NCBI RefSeq assembly: GCF_023091745.1
Contig: NC_068935.1
Location: 20,753,775-20,817,774 of the forward strand
Direction: 5' to 3'
Source: Budorcas taxicolor
Lineage: Eukaryota > Chordata > Mammalia > Artiodactyla > Bovidae
DNA: 64,000 nt
Both the position numbers and the translations under genes were made by a program. Position 1 is the first letter of the stretch, and each line of letters begins with the position of its first letter. Of the stretch, positions 46,989 through 58,942 are shown one piece after another. The notes beneath the pieces are model-generated. The model saw only the letters and a list, made by a program, of their open reading frames with translations, did no database searches and was not told the origin of the DNA.

Positions 46989-47244
46989 AGAGAAGGAAAT
47001 GGCAACTCACTCCAGTATTCTCGCCTGGAGAATCCTGTGGACAGAGGAGCCTGGAGGGCTGCTGTCCATAGGATCACACAGAGTTGGACACGACTAAAGC
47101 GACTTAGCATGCATTGGAGAAGGAAATGGCAACCCAGTCCAGTATTCTTGCCTGGAGAATCCCAGGAACAGGAGAGCCTGGGGGGCTGCCGTCTGTGGGG
47201 TTACACAGAGTTGGACACGACTGAAGCGACTTAGCAGCAGCAGC
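46989..47244 (+). repeat. Bov-A2 SINE variant with TSD
   Basis: Two units joined without the usual (CTTTCA)-rich linker: the first unit goes straight from cgacttagcatgcattgg into the second. TSD atgattgggttgt at 46976-46988 and atgattggattgt at 47245-47257 (12/13). Confidence 0.94.
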
Positions 47245-47969
47245 ATGATTGGATTGTGTGGTAGTTCTGTTTAAAATTTTTGGCGGACCTACATTCACCT
47301 CTATTTTCCTAAGTGGCTATATCAATTTACATTTCTATCAATAGTGAACTAGGGTTTCCTTTTCTCCATATCCTTAGGAGCATTTTTTTAATCTCTTGTC
47401 TTTTTGATCATAGTGATTCTAACAAGTATGAGGTGATATCCCATTGTGGTTTTGAATTGCATTTCTCTGATAATTAGTATTAATATGGAACAACTTTTCA
47501 TGTACCTGTTGGCCATTTGAATATCTTCTTGGAGAAAATGTCTATTCAATTCCTTTGCACATTTTAAAATTAGATTGTTTGTTGTTTCGCTATCGAGTTG
47601 TATGAGCTCCTTTTATTTTCTATATTAAACATGTATCAGTTATGCAAATTGCGAATATTTGCTTCCATTCCTTAATTGTCTTTTCATTGTCTTGTTTCTT
47701 TTACTGTGCAGATCCTTTTAGTTTGATGTAGTTCCATATTGAATTTTGTTTTTGTTATTTGTGCTTTTGGTGTCGTATCAAAAAATCCATTTTTAAGACC
47801 AATATAAACAAATGTTTTCCCCTAGATTTTCTTCTTGGAGTTTTATGATGTCAGGTCTTATGGTTCAGTTCTTAATCCATTTTGAGCAGATTTTTGTGAG
47901 TGGTATAAAACAGGAGTCTGATTTCATTCTCCTGCATGTGGATATACAATTTTGCCAGCACCATTTATT

Positions 47970-48607
47970 TTTTCTGACTAATATGTATATATATTTTATC
48001 CTGCTGCTGCTGCTCAGTCACTTCAGTCATGTCCGACTCTGTGCGACCCCATTGATGGCAGCCCACCAGGTTCCCCTGTCCCTGGGATTCTCCAGGAAAG
48101 AACACTGGAGTGGGTTGCCATTTCCTTCTCCAGTGCATGAAAGTGAAAAGTCAAAGTGAAGTTGCTCAGTCATGTCCAATCCTCAGCAACCCCATGGACT
48201 GCAGCCTACCAGGCTCCTCCATCCATGGGATTTTCCAGGCAAGAGTACTGGAGTGGGGTGCCATTATTTTATCCTATGGAACTTAATTTTTTTCCTTTGT
48301 TTATTCTACATTCTTTTTTATTAAACTTTTTATTTTATTTTGGAGTATAGCCAACTGACAGTGTTGTGATAGCTTCAGGTGGACAGCAAAGGGATTCAGC
48401 TATACATATACATGTGTGTACTCTCCCCCAAACTCCTCTCCTGTCCAGTCTGTCACATAACATTGAGCAGAGTTCCATGTGCTCTACAGTAGATCCTTGT
48501 TGGTTATCCATTTTAAATATAACATTGTGTACATGTTGATCCCAAACTCTCTATCACTTTCCTCCCACCTTCCCCCCAGGAACCATAAATTCATTCTCTA
48601 AATCCAC
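47970..48607 (-). repeat. L1 3' end insertion with extra 3' sequence
   Basis: Reverse-oriented L1 3' UTR (about 48315-48607) plus about 70 bp of non-L1 sequence beyond its 3' end, then a short T-run. The flanking repeat ccagcaccatttatt at 47955-47969 and ccagtagcatttatt at 48608-48622 (13/15) brackets the whole block. It contains a Bov-A2. Confidence 0.7.
48003..48264 (-). repeat. Bov-A2 SINE with perfect TSD
   Basis: Two-unit Bov-A2, reverse-oriented. TSD tattttatcct at 47992-48002 and 48265-48275. Confidence 0.95.
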
Positions 48608-48913
48608 CCAGTAGCATTTATTGAAGAGTATATCTGTTCCCCATTGAGGAACTACCTCATCAAATATTAGTTGACCATACCTGCATGTGTTTCTGTGTTT
48701 AAATTTTGTTCCATTAGTCTACATGTCTGTTTTTATGCCAATACTACACTGTTTTGATTACTGTAGCTTGGTAATATATTTTGAAATCAGGAAGTATGAT
48801 GGCTTCAGCTTTGTTCTTCCCTGTCAGGACTGCTATGACTATTCATGTTCTTTGTGGTTTCATATAAATTTTAGGATCCTTTTTTTCTACTTCTGTGAAA
48901 AATGCTATTGGGG

Positions 48914-49039
48914 TTTTGCTTTTTTGTTTATGGCCACACCATGCAGCTTTGGGATCTTAGTTCCCCAACCAAGGGTTGGACCTGGGCCCTCAGTAGTGAC
49001 AGTGTGGATTCCTAACCACTGGACCACTAGGAAATACCA
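48914..49039 (-). repeat. CHR-type tRNA-Glu SINE
   Basis: Short artiodactyl SINE in reverse orientation (tttgggatcttagttcccca, cctaaccactggaccacta). TSD gctattgggg at 48904-48913 and gctattgtgg at 49040-49049 (9/10). Confidence 0.85.
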
Positions 49040-49407
49040 GCTATTGTGGAGTGCTAATAGAGATTATATTGCATTTATAGATGGCTCTGGGTAGGATGAA
49101 TATTTTAATAATATTAACTCTTCTGATCAATGAACATGAGATAACTTTCTATTCATGTCTCCTTTCTTCTTTCATGAATGTGTTATTAGTTTTGCCATTT
49201 AGATTTTTCACTTCTTTGGTTAATTTTATCCATAAGTATTGTTTTTGACATGGTTGTAAAATGAGATTGCTTTATTTCTATTTCAAAAGTTCATAATTAG
49301 TGTATAGAAATGCAACTGAGTTCTGGGTATTAATTTTGTATCTTGAAACCTTACTGAATTTGTTCATTAGATCTAACAGCTCTTTGATGGAGGCCTTAAG
49401 ATATTTT

Positions 49408-50500
49408 TTTCTGAATGTTGAGCTTTAAGCCAACTTTTTCTTTCACTTTCATCAAGAGGCTTTTCAGTTCCTCTTCACTTTCTGTTGTAAGGGTGGTGTC
49501 ATCTGCATATCTGAGGTTATTGATATTTCTCCTGGCAATCTTGATTCTAGCTTGTGCTTCTTCCAGTCCAGGGTTTCTCATGATGTACTCTGCATAGAAG
49601 TTAAATAAGCAAGGTGACAATATACAGACTTGACGTACTCCTTTTCCAATTTGGAACCAGTCTGTTGTTCCATGTCCAATTCTAACTGTTGCTTCCTGAT
49701 CTGCATATAGGTTTCTCAAGAGGCAGGTCAGGTATTCCCATCTCTTTCAGAATTTTCCGCAGTTTATTGTGATCCACACAGTTAAAGGCTTTGACATAGT
49801 CAAATAATGCAGAAATATATGTTTTTCTGGAATTCTCTTGCTTTTTTGATGATCCAGTGGATGTTAAGATCAAAAAGATGGGGAAACAGTGGAAACAGTG
49901 TCAGACTTTATTTTGGGGGGCTCCAAAATCACCGCAGATGGTGATTGCAGCCATGAAATTAAAAGACACTACTCCTTGGAAGGAAAGTTATGACCAACCT
50001 AGATAGCATATTCAAAAGCAGAGGCATTGCTTTGCCAACAAAGGTCCATCTAGTCAAGGCTATGGTTTTTCCAGTGGTCATGTATGGATGTAAGTGTTGG
50101 ACTGTGAAGAAAGCTGAGCACCGAAGAATTGATGCTTTTGAATTGTGGTGTTGGAGAAGACTCTTGAGAGTCCCTTGGATTGCAAGGAGATCCAACCAGG
50201 CCATTCTGAAGGAGATCAGCCATGGGTGTTCTTTGGAAGGACTGATGCTAAAGCTGAAATTCCAGTACTTTGGCCACTTCATGCGAAGGGTTGACTCATT
50301 GGAAAAGACTGATGCTGGGAGGGATTGGGGGCAGGAGGAGAAGGGGATGACAGAGGATGAGATGGCTGGATGGCATCACTGGCTTGATGGACGTGAATTT
50401 GAGTGAACTCTCGGAGATGGTGATGGACAGGGAGGCCTGGCATGCTGTGATTCATGGGGTCACAAAGAGTTGGACACGACTGAATGACTGAACTGAACTG
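49408..50500 (+). repeat. BovB insertion with inverted 5' part (twin-priming structure)
   Basis: Two BovB parts: 49408-49870 reverse and 49871-50500 sense, together flanked by a perfect TSD aagatatttt (49398-49407 and 50501-50510). The reverse part holds an open minus frame (49396-49719) with an intact YADD reverse-transcriptase motif (residues 71-74). The sense part holds a plus frame (49990-50406) with the C-terminal ORF2 stretch. About 41 bp of consensus is missing at the inversion point, judged against the copy at 42391-42460. Confidence 0.94.
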
Positions 50501-51167
50501 AAGATATTTTAATATGTACAAGATCATGTTATTAGCAAACAGATCATTTTACTTCCTCTTTTCTTTTTGGATGCCTCTTACTTCTTTTTCTTGCTTAGTT
50601 GCTGTTCTTCTATAGGGCTTCCAGTACTATGTTGAATAGATTTGGTGAAAGTAGGACCCTTGTCTTATTATTTATTTTAGAGGGAAAACTTTCAACCTTT
50701 TGCGAATGTTAGCTCTGAATTTTTCATATATGGCCTTTATCATGTTGTTATATGTTTTTCTGTATCAAATTTGTTGACAGTTTTAATCATGAAAGGATGC
50801 TGAATTTTGTCAAATGTTTGTTCTGTATCTATTGAGATGATCATATGATTTTATCTTATATTCCATTAACTGATTGCATATATTGAACCATCCTTGCATC
50901 CTAGAGATAAATTCCACTTGTTCATAGTGTATGATCTTTTTAATGTTCTGTTAAATTTGGTTTGTTTGCATTTTGTTGAGTAATTTTGCATCTATATTTA
51001 TCATAGATATTGGCCTGTGACTTTATTTTCTTGTACTACCCTTATCTTTAACATCAGGTTAATGCTGGCCTTGTAAAATGAGTTTGGGAGTGTTCCCCCA
51101 TCTTCAATTTTTTGGAAGAGTTTCAGAATATTTGACATTAATTCTTTAAATGTTTAATAGAATTAGC

Positions 51168-51385
51168 TCCTTCCTAGGTGGCACCAGTGGTAAAGAACCT
51201 GCCTGCCAGTGCTGGAGATATAAGAGAGGTGGGTTCGATTCCTGGGTCGGAAGATCCCCTAGAGGAGGGAATGGCTACCCACTCCAGTATTCTTGCCTGG
51301 AGAATCCCATGGCCAGAGGAGCCTGGTAGGCTACAGTCCATGGGGTTGCATAGAGTCAGACACAACTGAAGCAACTTAGCACGCA
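51168..51385 (+). repeat. Bov-tA SINE
   Basis: Full-length Bov-tA (gctccttcctaggtggcac to caacttagcacgcatc) in old L1. TSD not clear. Confidence 0.93.
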
Positions 51386-52605
51386 TCATGCTTGTTAAGC
51401 TAGTTGATCCTAATCTTTTGGGGGAGATTTTAGATTACTGATTTAATATCCTTGTTATTGGTCTATATCTTTATGACACACACTTATGTTTCTAGGATTG
51501 TATACCCATTTCTTGCATACTGTTTAATTTGTTGGCAGATAATTATTCAGCATAGTCTTTTATGATCTATGGTTATCAGTTGTAATGTTTTATTCTTGTT
51601 TTATAATTTTATGCATTTGCCTCTTTTCTCTTGATAATTCTAGCTAAAGGTTTGTCAATTTTACCTTCTTAGAAAGTCAATACTTAGTTTTGTTGATATT
51701 TTCCATTGTTTTTCTAGTGTCTACTTCATTTATTTCTTCCTGAAATAAATTTCTTATGTTATCTCCTTCCTTCTGCTACCTTTGGGCTTAGTTTTTTCTT
51801 GTTAATTTCTTGAGGGTTAAAGTTCGGTTGTTTGTTTGAAATCTTTCTTTTTTAAAATACACTTTGGCTTGTTGTACCTCCATTTTTGTTTGTTGCAATA
51901 TATCTTTAAAATTTCATCTTTTGATTCCTTTTTTTTTTTTTTCACCTATTCATTGTTTAGGGGCATTTTAATTTCCACCTAATTGTAAATTTATCAGTTT
52001 TCTTCCTGGTATTGATTTCTAGTTTTGTAATATTGTGGATAGAAAGGATATTTGGTATAGTTTAAATCTTTTTTAAGTTTACTGAGATTTGTTTTGTAAC
52101 CTAACGTATCTATCCTGGAGAATGTTCCACATGCCCTTGAGAAGAATGTATATTCTGCTCTTCTTGGATGGAATGTTCTTTATATCCCTGTTAGAGCTAT
52201 TTGGTCTAAATATAGTTCAAGTCTAATGTTTTCTTATTGATTTTTTGTTTAGATGATCTATCCATTGTTGAAAGAGGAGTTTTGAAATATCCTATTATTA
52301 CTGTATTGTTGTCTATTACTTCCTGCAGATATGTGATTATTTGCTTAATATATTTAGGCTTAATATATGTTGGGTACATATATTTATAATTATGTCTTCC
52401 TGACGAATTTCCACCTTTATCATTATATAATGGTCTTCTTTATCTCATTCCAGTTTTTGACTTAAACTCTATTTTGTTTGATGCTCTTTTAGTTTCAGTT
52501 TGTTTGGAATATTTTTTTGTATCCCTTCACTTTGAGTCTGCATGTGTTTTTGAAGCTGAAATGAGTCTCTTGTAGGCAGCATACAGTTTGTTGTTGTTGT
52601 TTTTT

Positions 52606-52618
52606 CATTATTCATTCA
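52606..52618. repeat. Short (GTT)n tract
   Basis: gttgttgttgtt followed by a T-run. Confidence 0.6.
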
Positions 52619-52629
52619 ACCACTCTACC

Positions 52630-52872
52630 AGGCTGCATCATTTAGATTAAAGAACACAAACTTTAAGCCATACAGATAATTCTGTAAATCTTGGTTATTT
52701 CCGTTATTAGCCAAATAATTGTACACATGTCACTCTGCTTCAGTTCGTTTATCTGTCAAAAGGAATAATGATATTTGTTATGCTACCTCATGGAGCTGTT
52801 ATGAATATTAAATGCAATAATTCATATAAAGTGTTTAGCACTATTCAGAGAAGATAATAGGCTCCCATTAAA
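52630..52872 (+). repeat. MIR SINE
   Basis: Near full-length MIR: core near ccaaataattgtacacatgtc, then ctacctcatggagctgttat, ending gcactattcagagaag. Confidence 0.8.
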
Positions 52873-52929
52873 TTATGCCTCTTATTTCTTTTCCCTAAAA
52901 TTAGGAAGATAAAATCATACAGTAGTTAT

Positions 52930-53335
52930 TATCAGGGGTTTATAAACAAACAGACCTGGGCTGTATGAGTAAATTACTTAATTTCTCTGAGGCTTCGATC
53001 TCTCTTCTACAAGTAAAGTTAGTGTCTACCTCACAACATTGTTGGACTTCCCTGGTGGCTCAGATGATAAAGAATCTGTCAACCAGGCAGGAGACCAATA
53101 TTTGATCCTTGGGTCAGAAATATCCCCTGGAGAAGGAAATGGTTACCCACTCCAGTATTCTTGCCTGAAGAATTCCATGGACATACAGGAATTCCATGGC
53201 AGACTATAGTCCATGAGTTGCAGAGTTGGACATGATTGAGCAACTATCGCAGGGTTAGTATTGATAGGTATCATAAATTACAGCATTTGACACAAAGTAG
53301 GAACTTTAAATAACAGCTATTATAACTGTTGAGAA
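52930..53335 (+). repeat. MIR SINE split by Bov-tA
   Basis: MIR core and middle at 52930-53043 (gacctgggctgtatgagtaa, ctacctcacaacattgtt), and its 3' part at 53257-53335 (catttgacacaaagtaggaa). Confidence 0.7.
53045..53256 (+). repeat. Bov-tA SINE inside MIR
   Basis: Bov-tA with a tract ggaattccatgg partly repeated internally (53166-53206), ending gattgagcaactatcgc. No TSD seen. Confidence 0.92.
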
Positions 53336-53417
53336 AAAAATAAATAGGAAATTGTATCAAAAACAAAGAATTGTATCACCAACTCTTCTGCAATTTAATA
53401 GTAATTAAGAAAGTTAA

Positions 53418-53580
53418 TGGTACAGGGAGGGAGATGGGAAGGGGGTTCAGGATGGGGAACACGTGTACACCCATGGCAGATTCATGTTGATGTATGGCAA
53501 AACCAATACAATATTGTAAAGTAATTAGCCTCCAATTAAAATAAATAAATTTAAATTTAAAAAAAGAAAGATTAAAAAAA
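53418..53580 (+). repeat. Ruminant L1 3' end with perfect TSD
   Basis: 163 bp of L1 3' terminus with A-rich tail. TSD aagaaagttaa at 53407-53417 and 53581-53591. Confidence 0.94.
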
Positions 53581-53827
53581 AAGAAAGTTAAGTGTGAGTT
53601 TTCTCCTATAGTTGTTGAGCAAAAGACAACAAAGAAAAATACACTTTATTGAGTCTCTGCATTCCCAATTTAACCAGTCATTTCACAGAAATAGTGGTAA
53701 GAACAAAATCTTGTTCATATTGTGTTGTAATAAATATTAGTTAAATCTGAATTTGGACTCGTTCATTTAGTTCATATTAAATAATTCAATATTCCATGTA
53801 ATTTTTGGTTGTTGGCATTATTTTTAA

Positions 53828-54113
53828 ATTTTTAAATACTAGTTTTATTTTTGGCTGTGGTGAGTCTTCATTGCTGTGCATGTGCTTTCTCTGGTTGCAT
53901 AGAGCAGGGGCTACTCTCTAGTTGTGGTGCACAGGCTTCTCATTGTGGTGGCTTCTCTTGTTGTGAAACAGGGGCTCTAGAGCACAGGCTCAGTCGTTGT
54001 GGCACATGGGCTTAGTTCCCCTATGGCATGTGGGATTTTCCTGGACCAGGGATCAAACCCATGTCTCCTGCATTACAAGGTCTATTCTTAATCACTGGAC
54101 CACTAGGGAAGCC
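53828..54113 (-). repeat. CHR-2-like SINE with long TSD
   Basis: Reverse-oriented artiodactyl SINE with gcttctcattgtggtggct-type body and tRNA-like head ccactagggaagcc. TSD ttgttggcattatttttaa at 53809-53827 and ttgttggtattgtttttaa at 54114-54132 (17/19). Confidence 0.92.
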
Positions 54114-54204
54114 TTGTTGGTATTGTTTTTAATTGAAAACTAATATATAGATGGACATGGTAAAAAAAAAAAAAGAAACATTTGTAAATGGGTATGTACA
54201 ATTA

Positions 54205-54395
54205 AATATATGTTTAAATTCTAGCACTATTATTTATCAACTGTATGGCCTTGAGCAGGTCACTAAACCCCTGTGTCTGTTTCCTTGGCTATGAGAATCA
54301 TGTCAATAACTACTTTATAGAGTTTGTATGAGACTCAGATGTGTAAATCACTTAGAATGGTATTTGGCCTTTGATAAGTTCTATATGACTTTAGC
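54205..54395 (+). repeat. MIR SINE
   Basis: MIR core (caactgtatggccttgagca) and 3' part (aatcacttagaatggtattt). Confidence 0.75.
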
Positions 54396-54399
54396 TTTT

Positions 54400-54870
54400 T
54401 TCATTTGTTATTTGTATTTTTCTGTGAATTTCTCATTCATTTTCTTTGCCCTTTTTTAAAAAAAATTGGGTTGTGATATTTTTCTTTGGATTTGTAAAAG
54501 CTCTTTATTGTTAAGGTAATTTGTCTTCTACCATATTTTCTTAATCTTTTTTTCCCTCATATTTTAATTTATCTATGGATTTTTCTCATATATTAATTTT
54601 TCAAGAAATAAATTTTAAATGTTTTATAGTCAGATTTATCAGTATTTTGCCTTAAAGTTTTCAGGGGTTTGTGTCTTGCATACAGAGCCCTTCCACATTC
54701 CAAAACTGTTTCTTAAAAATTCTCCCATGTTCTTTCCTACTGCTTTTACAGTTATCCTCTTTAGTCTATCTGGCATTTATTCTGATGTAAGAAGTAAAAT
54801 AGTCATCTACTTGTACTTCTTTTCCAAATGGCTACTCAATTGTTCTAGCAATGCTTACTGACTATTCTAT
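54400..54870 (-). repeat. Ancient L1 fragment
   Basis: Reverse-oriented old L1 3' sequence (ccaaatggctactcaattgt, gtaaaagctctttattgtta). Confidence 0.55.
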
Positions 54871-55447
54871 GTAAGTTAAATTCTTACTACCTCCCAGATG
54901 ACTGGGTATTCCATTTTTCTTCAAGTCCAGATAGTGTGTAGCCCAATCCTAATTCATTGCACTTTAATTTTTTCTTTTGGTTTTGATTTGAATACAAGTA
55001 GACTTGGGGAGACACATTTCTTAGGCAAGTTACTTTCTCTCCTTATAAATTAAAAAAAAAAAAAAAAAAGAGGCCCAAAGTAATAGGTTGTGCTTATCTT
55101 TAAAATTCTTTAAGCTAACAGCCTATGAAAATTGTTTAAAGAAAGTAAAAATTCCCTGTTGAAGGACTGGATATAAAACTCTTTGTCACCTAATATTCTA
55201 TTATGTGGGTAAATCATGTTTGATTAAATTTAAACCATAACTTTTCTAATGCATGCATTTCTGAATGTTAGATGCTAAGGAGCAGGCATATACCTAAAAA
55301 ATAAATGACTATTGTGTATATATACCTTAGAAATTAGTGGATCTTAGAGTATGCACATATGAAGCTTTATGTATTTTTATACCAAATTGTTTTCCAGAAA
55401 TGTATATATATAATAATAGAAAACAATCACCACTCATAAGTGATAGA
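54871..55447. other. No gene or recognised repeat
   Basis: AT-rich, with an A-run near 55052-55069. Nothing else I can support. Confidence 0.45.
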
Positions 55448-55825
55448 CCCTTTCCACTTTAAATATTTCATTTAATGCTCATAATAATCCCATGAGGTAG
55501 TGGCACTTTTTTTTTTATTGATGAGTAAACAGAGGTTAAGACCCCATGGACTGTAGCCTGCCAGTCTCCTCTGTCCATGGAATTCTACAGGCCAGAATAC
55601 TGGAATGGACATTCCCTTCTCCAGGGGATCTTCCCAACCCAGGGATCAAACCCACGTCTCCCACATTGCAGGCAGTTTCTTTACCATCTGAGCCACCAGG
55701 GAAGCCCTTCAGAGGTTCAGAGATGTTAAATAATCTGCCCAAATCCATGGTTAGAAAATGGCAGTCAGAATTTGAACATGCGTTTGACTTTCGAGGGTAT
55801 GGTGCTTCTACTAAACCTCCTGTAT
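55448..55825 (-). repeat. MIR SINE split by Bov-tA
   Basis: Reverse-oriented MIR: aatgctcataataatcccat, gatgagtaaacagaggtt, then after the insert gttaaataatctgcccaaat and catgcgtttgactttcga. Confidence 0.75.
55538..55709 (-). repeat. Bov-tA SINE inside MIR
   Basis: Reverse-oriented Bov-tA lacking its 3' end. TSD cagaggtt at 55530-55537 and 55710-55717. Confidence 0.94.
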
Positions 55826-56312
55826 TGGATTCTTAGGGCTGTTGACAAGGTACCACCAACTGCATGCCTTAACACAATAGAAATTTACTCTCCTGCAGTT
55901 CTGGATGCTTCAAGTACAAAGTCAAAGTGTTGATAGGGCCAGGCTTTATCGCCTAGCTTCTGGTTGTCACCAACAGTCCTTGGTGTTCCTTGGCTTGTAG
56001 CTCCATAACTCCAGTGTCTGCATTGATAGTCACATGCAGTCTTCCCCCTGTGCCTCATGCTTTCCACAGGGCTTTCTTCCATCTGTGCATTTCTGTCTCT
56101 GTGTCTTTTCTCTTTTTCCTACAAGGACATCAGTCATACTGGATTAAAGGCCCACCCTACTCCAGTATGACCTCATTTTAACTTGATTACATTTTCAAAG
56201 ACCTTATTTGCAAATAAGATTGTATTCACAGGTACCAAGGCTTAGGACTTCAGCATAGCTTTGCCAGGGTAGGGGAGTGGGTTAGGGGGACAAAATCTAA
56301 CCCACAATACCT
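55822..56312 (+). repeat. Ancient LTR-like/MaLR-like interspersed repeat
   Basis: Matches a mammal-wide repeat with ggattcttagggctgttgac, atagaaatttactctcctgc, acaaggacatcagtcatact and ctaacccacaatacc. I am sure it is an old interspersed repeat but not of its family. Confidence 0.55.
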
Positions 56313-57227
56313 TCTTACATATCTTATTTCAATCAACTGAGCATTGAACATATTGGTTGCAAAGATACTATGTTGTTGTTTAAAATTACAGTTTTTATAA
56401 CTGCAGAGCCGGTGCCTGTGAGGTATGTACCTGCAGGAACAACACTTGTATTTGACTTGCCAGGAGGATGGATGCAGTGGCTGGGCTGAGTTCAGTGCCA
56501 GGGTAATGTTCTTTCCACCTGATTGGCTTAGCAACCCAAACATCCATAACACTAGCTAGAGTTTTCTTGTTTCCCAAATGCAAAGTTCACAAACTAGTAG
56601 CCCAGGATTTGACCCCAACCCATAGATATTTTTTTGCTTTTGTTTTTCCCACATAGATTTTTTTTCAATTTCAGTTATCATATTTCTGACCTGTTTTTGA
56701 AATGCAACTGAGTCCATGTTCTAAGATGGCCCAGTTGCAGCTGTTCCCTTTTAGAAGGCAAGCTCCTAATTTGCTACGGTCCCCACCAGTGTTAATACAG
56801 GGTCACATTTTGATGTTTTCTACCTGATCCCTGAAGCTTTTGACCTTGTGACCCCTGCTTTACATTTTTGGTAGGATAGATTTGGAACGAGACCAGATCC
56901 AACTCTCTGCTAAAAACAAATACAAAACATAGCAGCAAAATTGAGAGCTCAGTTATTTTGGAGGTGATAGAAGTATTCTAAAATTGATGGTTGAACTACT
57001 TTGTTGATATACTAAAAAAGAACCCATTGAATATTTATACTTTAAATGGCTGAAATATATTGTGCGACATATCTCAATAAAGTTGTTTCTAAAAATAGAA
57101 ATTAGACAACATAGAGGAAAACGTAAATGATGAATCAACTTCTTAAAGGCTTTTTCACTGAACTCTTAGAAAGTCTAAAATCGTAATACTAGGATGGCAG
57201 CAGACTCAAATGGTTAAGAACAAGAGA
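56313..57227. other. No gene or recognised repeat
   Basis: No support for a gene or a named repeat in this 0.9 kb. Confidence 0.45.
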
Positions 57228-57352
57228 AATAAGGTTTAGAAATACTACCTACCTCATGGGGTTGCTATGAGAAGTAAATGAGATAATCCCTGCAAAGCAC
57301 ACAGCACCCTGCCTGGTACATGGTAAGCAATGGATAAGGGTTAGGTATTATG
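57228..57352 (+). repeat. MIR SINE, 3' part
   Basis: ctacctcatggggttgctat followed by aaagcacacagcaccctgcc, typical of MIR 3' half. Confidence 0.8.
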
Positions 57353-58573
57353 GGCTACTATGGCACAGAAGATACCTAACAATACTTAACCTAACCCCAA
57401 TGACATTGTATACTCCAGTACCCTGAACCCTGGAACAGTTCTTCCTATGGCCTCTCCAAATGTCCATTTAGTTCTAGGTGGCTATAGATCCTCAGCTAGA
57501 ACTGTAGAAGCCTAAGAGGCTCTTAGTGATAGACAAAAAAACATAAGCATCCTAATACTGCAGTGTCTAGGGAGGTGCGGACAAGCTCTTTGTGGCTTAT
57601 TCAAGCAATATGATGTAGCATCGTCTCCACAACGCTGAGAGTAGGGAGATCTGACTTCTAATTTTGCTTCCACTCCAAACTGGATTCCCCCTTAAAGAAT
57701 ATTAAAGGTTTCTATGTGTTCGTTTCCACATATACTGAAGGACAATGATATTTACCGAGCTACCTTATAGACCAAATAGGGAGCATAAAGCTACAGGGAA
57801 TGGCACAGAATTACATATAAGGTAAGGTATGTTTATTCAACAAATCAGCGACCCCAGTCAGGTGACAAGCATACTCTCAGAGAAAGACTGAGGGCCATAG
57901 ATTCTTATAATGAGAGGAATTTGAGGATGGCTTTATGGTTTTAGACCCACTGTCTTTGTAAAGATTCCTCAGAGGATGGTGAAGCTCTTGGCAATTAGAG
58001 CAGATGTAGCATGGGCTACTATATGCCATGAAAAAAAAAGAGCTTCTGGCCAAAAAAACTTATCAAACCAATGTCTTCACCCTATCACAGAATGGAAAAT
58101 GGCAGCTTCCCTAGATTATAGGGTAGGGTTCCAAAGCAGAGAAAATTACATTCACAACCAAAAATGGGAAATTTCCTCTCTGGGAAGAGCTAAGCTGTCA
58201 TTAGGAGACTGGGTAGGTGGCTGTGATTCTTTTCTTCCTCTGAAGTTCTTTGTGAATTTCCATAAAATTCTAAGAAAGGTTTAGAAATTGATTAACCCTG
58301 TTATATCTCCAGATAGCTTCAGGTAAGTCATCCAGTAGATATGGGATAAGCAGGGGCATTTTGCCAGTGCAACAGTTGGCAGGTCATCTTAATTACCACA
58401 TTCAAGCACATTCAACTCAGGCAGGGTCTGGGGGTACTAAGGCTTGAGGGACAAGCTGATCTCTAATGTTCCCAACACAATCTTTCAGTTGAAACTGGTG
58501 AACTAATGAAGTAGTAGCCACCAGCTTCTTCTAACACATTTTGCTATGTCAAGAGATGTTTTAATATTAAAGA
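57353..58573. other. No gene or recognised repeat
   Basis: 1.2 kb without a recognised feature. A frame of 102 codons at 57976-58284 has no domain or coding character. Confidence 0.45.
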
Positions 58574-58640
58574 GTCAAGGAGGGAGCTGAGGGAGAGGGA
58601 GTAAGGTGAAAGTATTCATGGGACATGAGAGGAATGGAGG
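58574..58640 (+). repeat. Inverted duplication, arm 1 (67 bp)
   Basis: Purine-rich stretch beginning gtcaaggagggagctgaggg and ending gaggaatggagg. Its reverse complement equals 59259-59325 at 65 of 67 positions. Confidence 0.97.
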
Positions 58641-58644
58641 ATAT

Positions 58645-58860
58645 CTTAGTTGCAGAGTGGTTAAGAGCTTGGGTTGTGGCATCAAATAGACCTGATCTAT
58701 ATCCTGGCTCTGACACTTAAATTCTCAGTTAATTATAAAATGAAATGAAAACAATAGTGATCTTAAGCAGCTCTTATGAGGAGAAAATGAGATTATATAC
58801 TTAAAGCAAGTAGCACATTTCCTGGTACAAAGAAAGTGTTAAAATTAAAAGTAGTTATTA
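58645..58860 (+). repeat. MIR SINE
   Basis: Starts gttgcagagtggttaagagc and ends cacatttcctggtacaaaga-like, near full length. Confidence 0.8.
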
Positions 58861-58942
58861 AAGATACATGCACCCTAGTGTTCACAGCAGCATTATTTAA
58901 AATTGCCAACGTATGGAAGCAGCCTACATACCATAAAAGACT

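Larger units (their letters stand above)
45829..52615 (-). repeat. Long ancient L1, reverse orientation, heavily interrupted
   Basis: Old L1 spanning 3' UTR (45829 onward) to within ORF2 (about 52615), kept collinear across at least eight insertions. Landmarks are gtataaaacaggagtctgat, tactgtagcttggtaatata, gttcttctatagggcttcca, gagtttgggagtgttccccc and tgatgctcttttagtttcag. All frames are broken. Confidence 0.78.
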
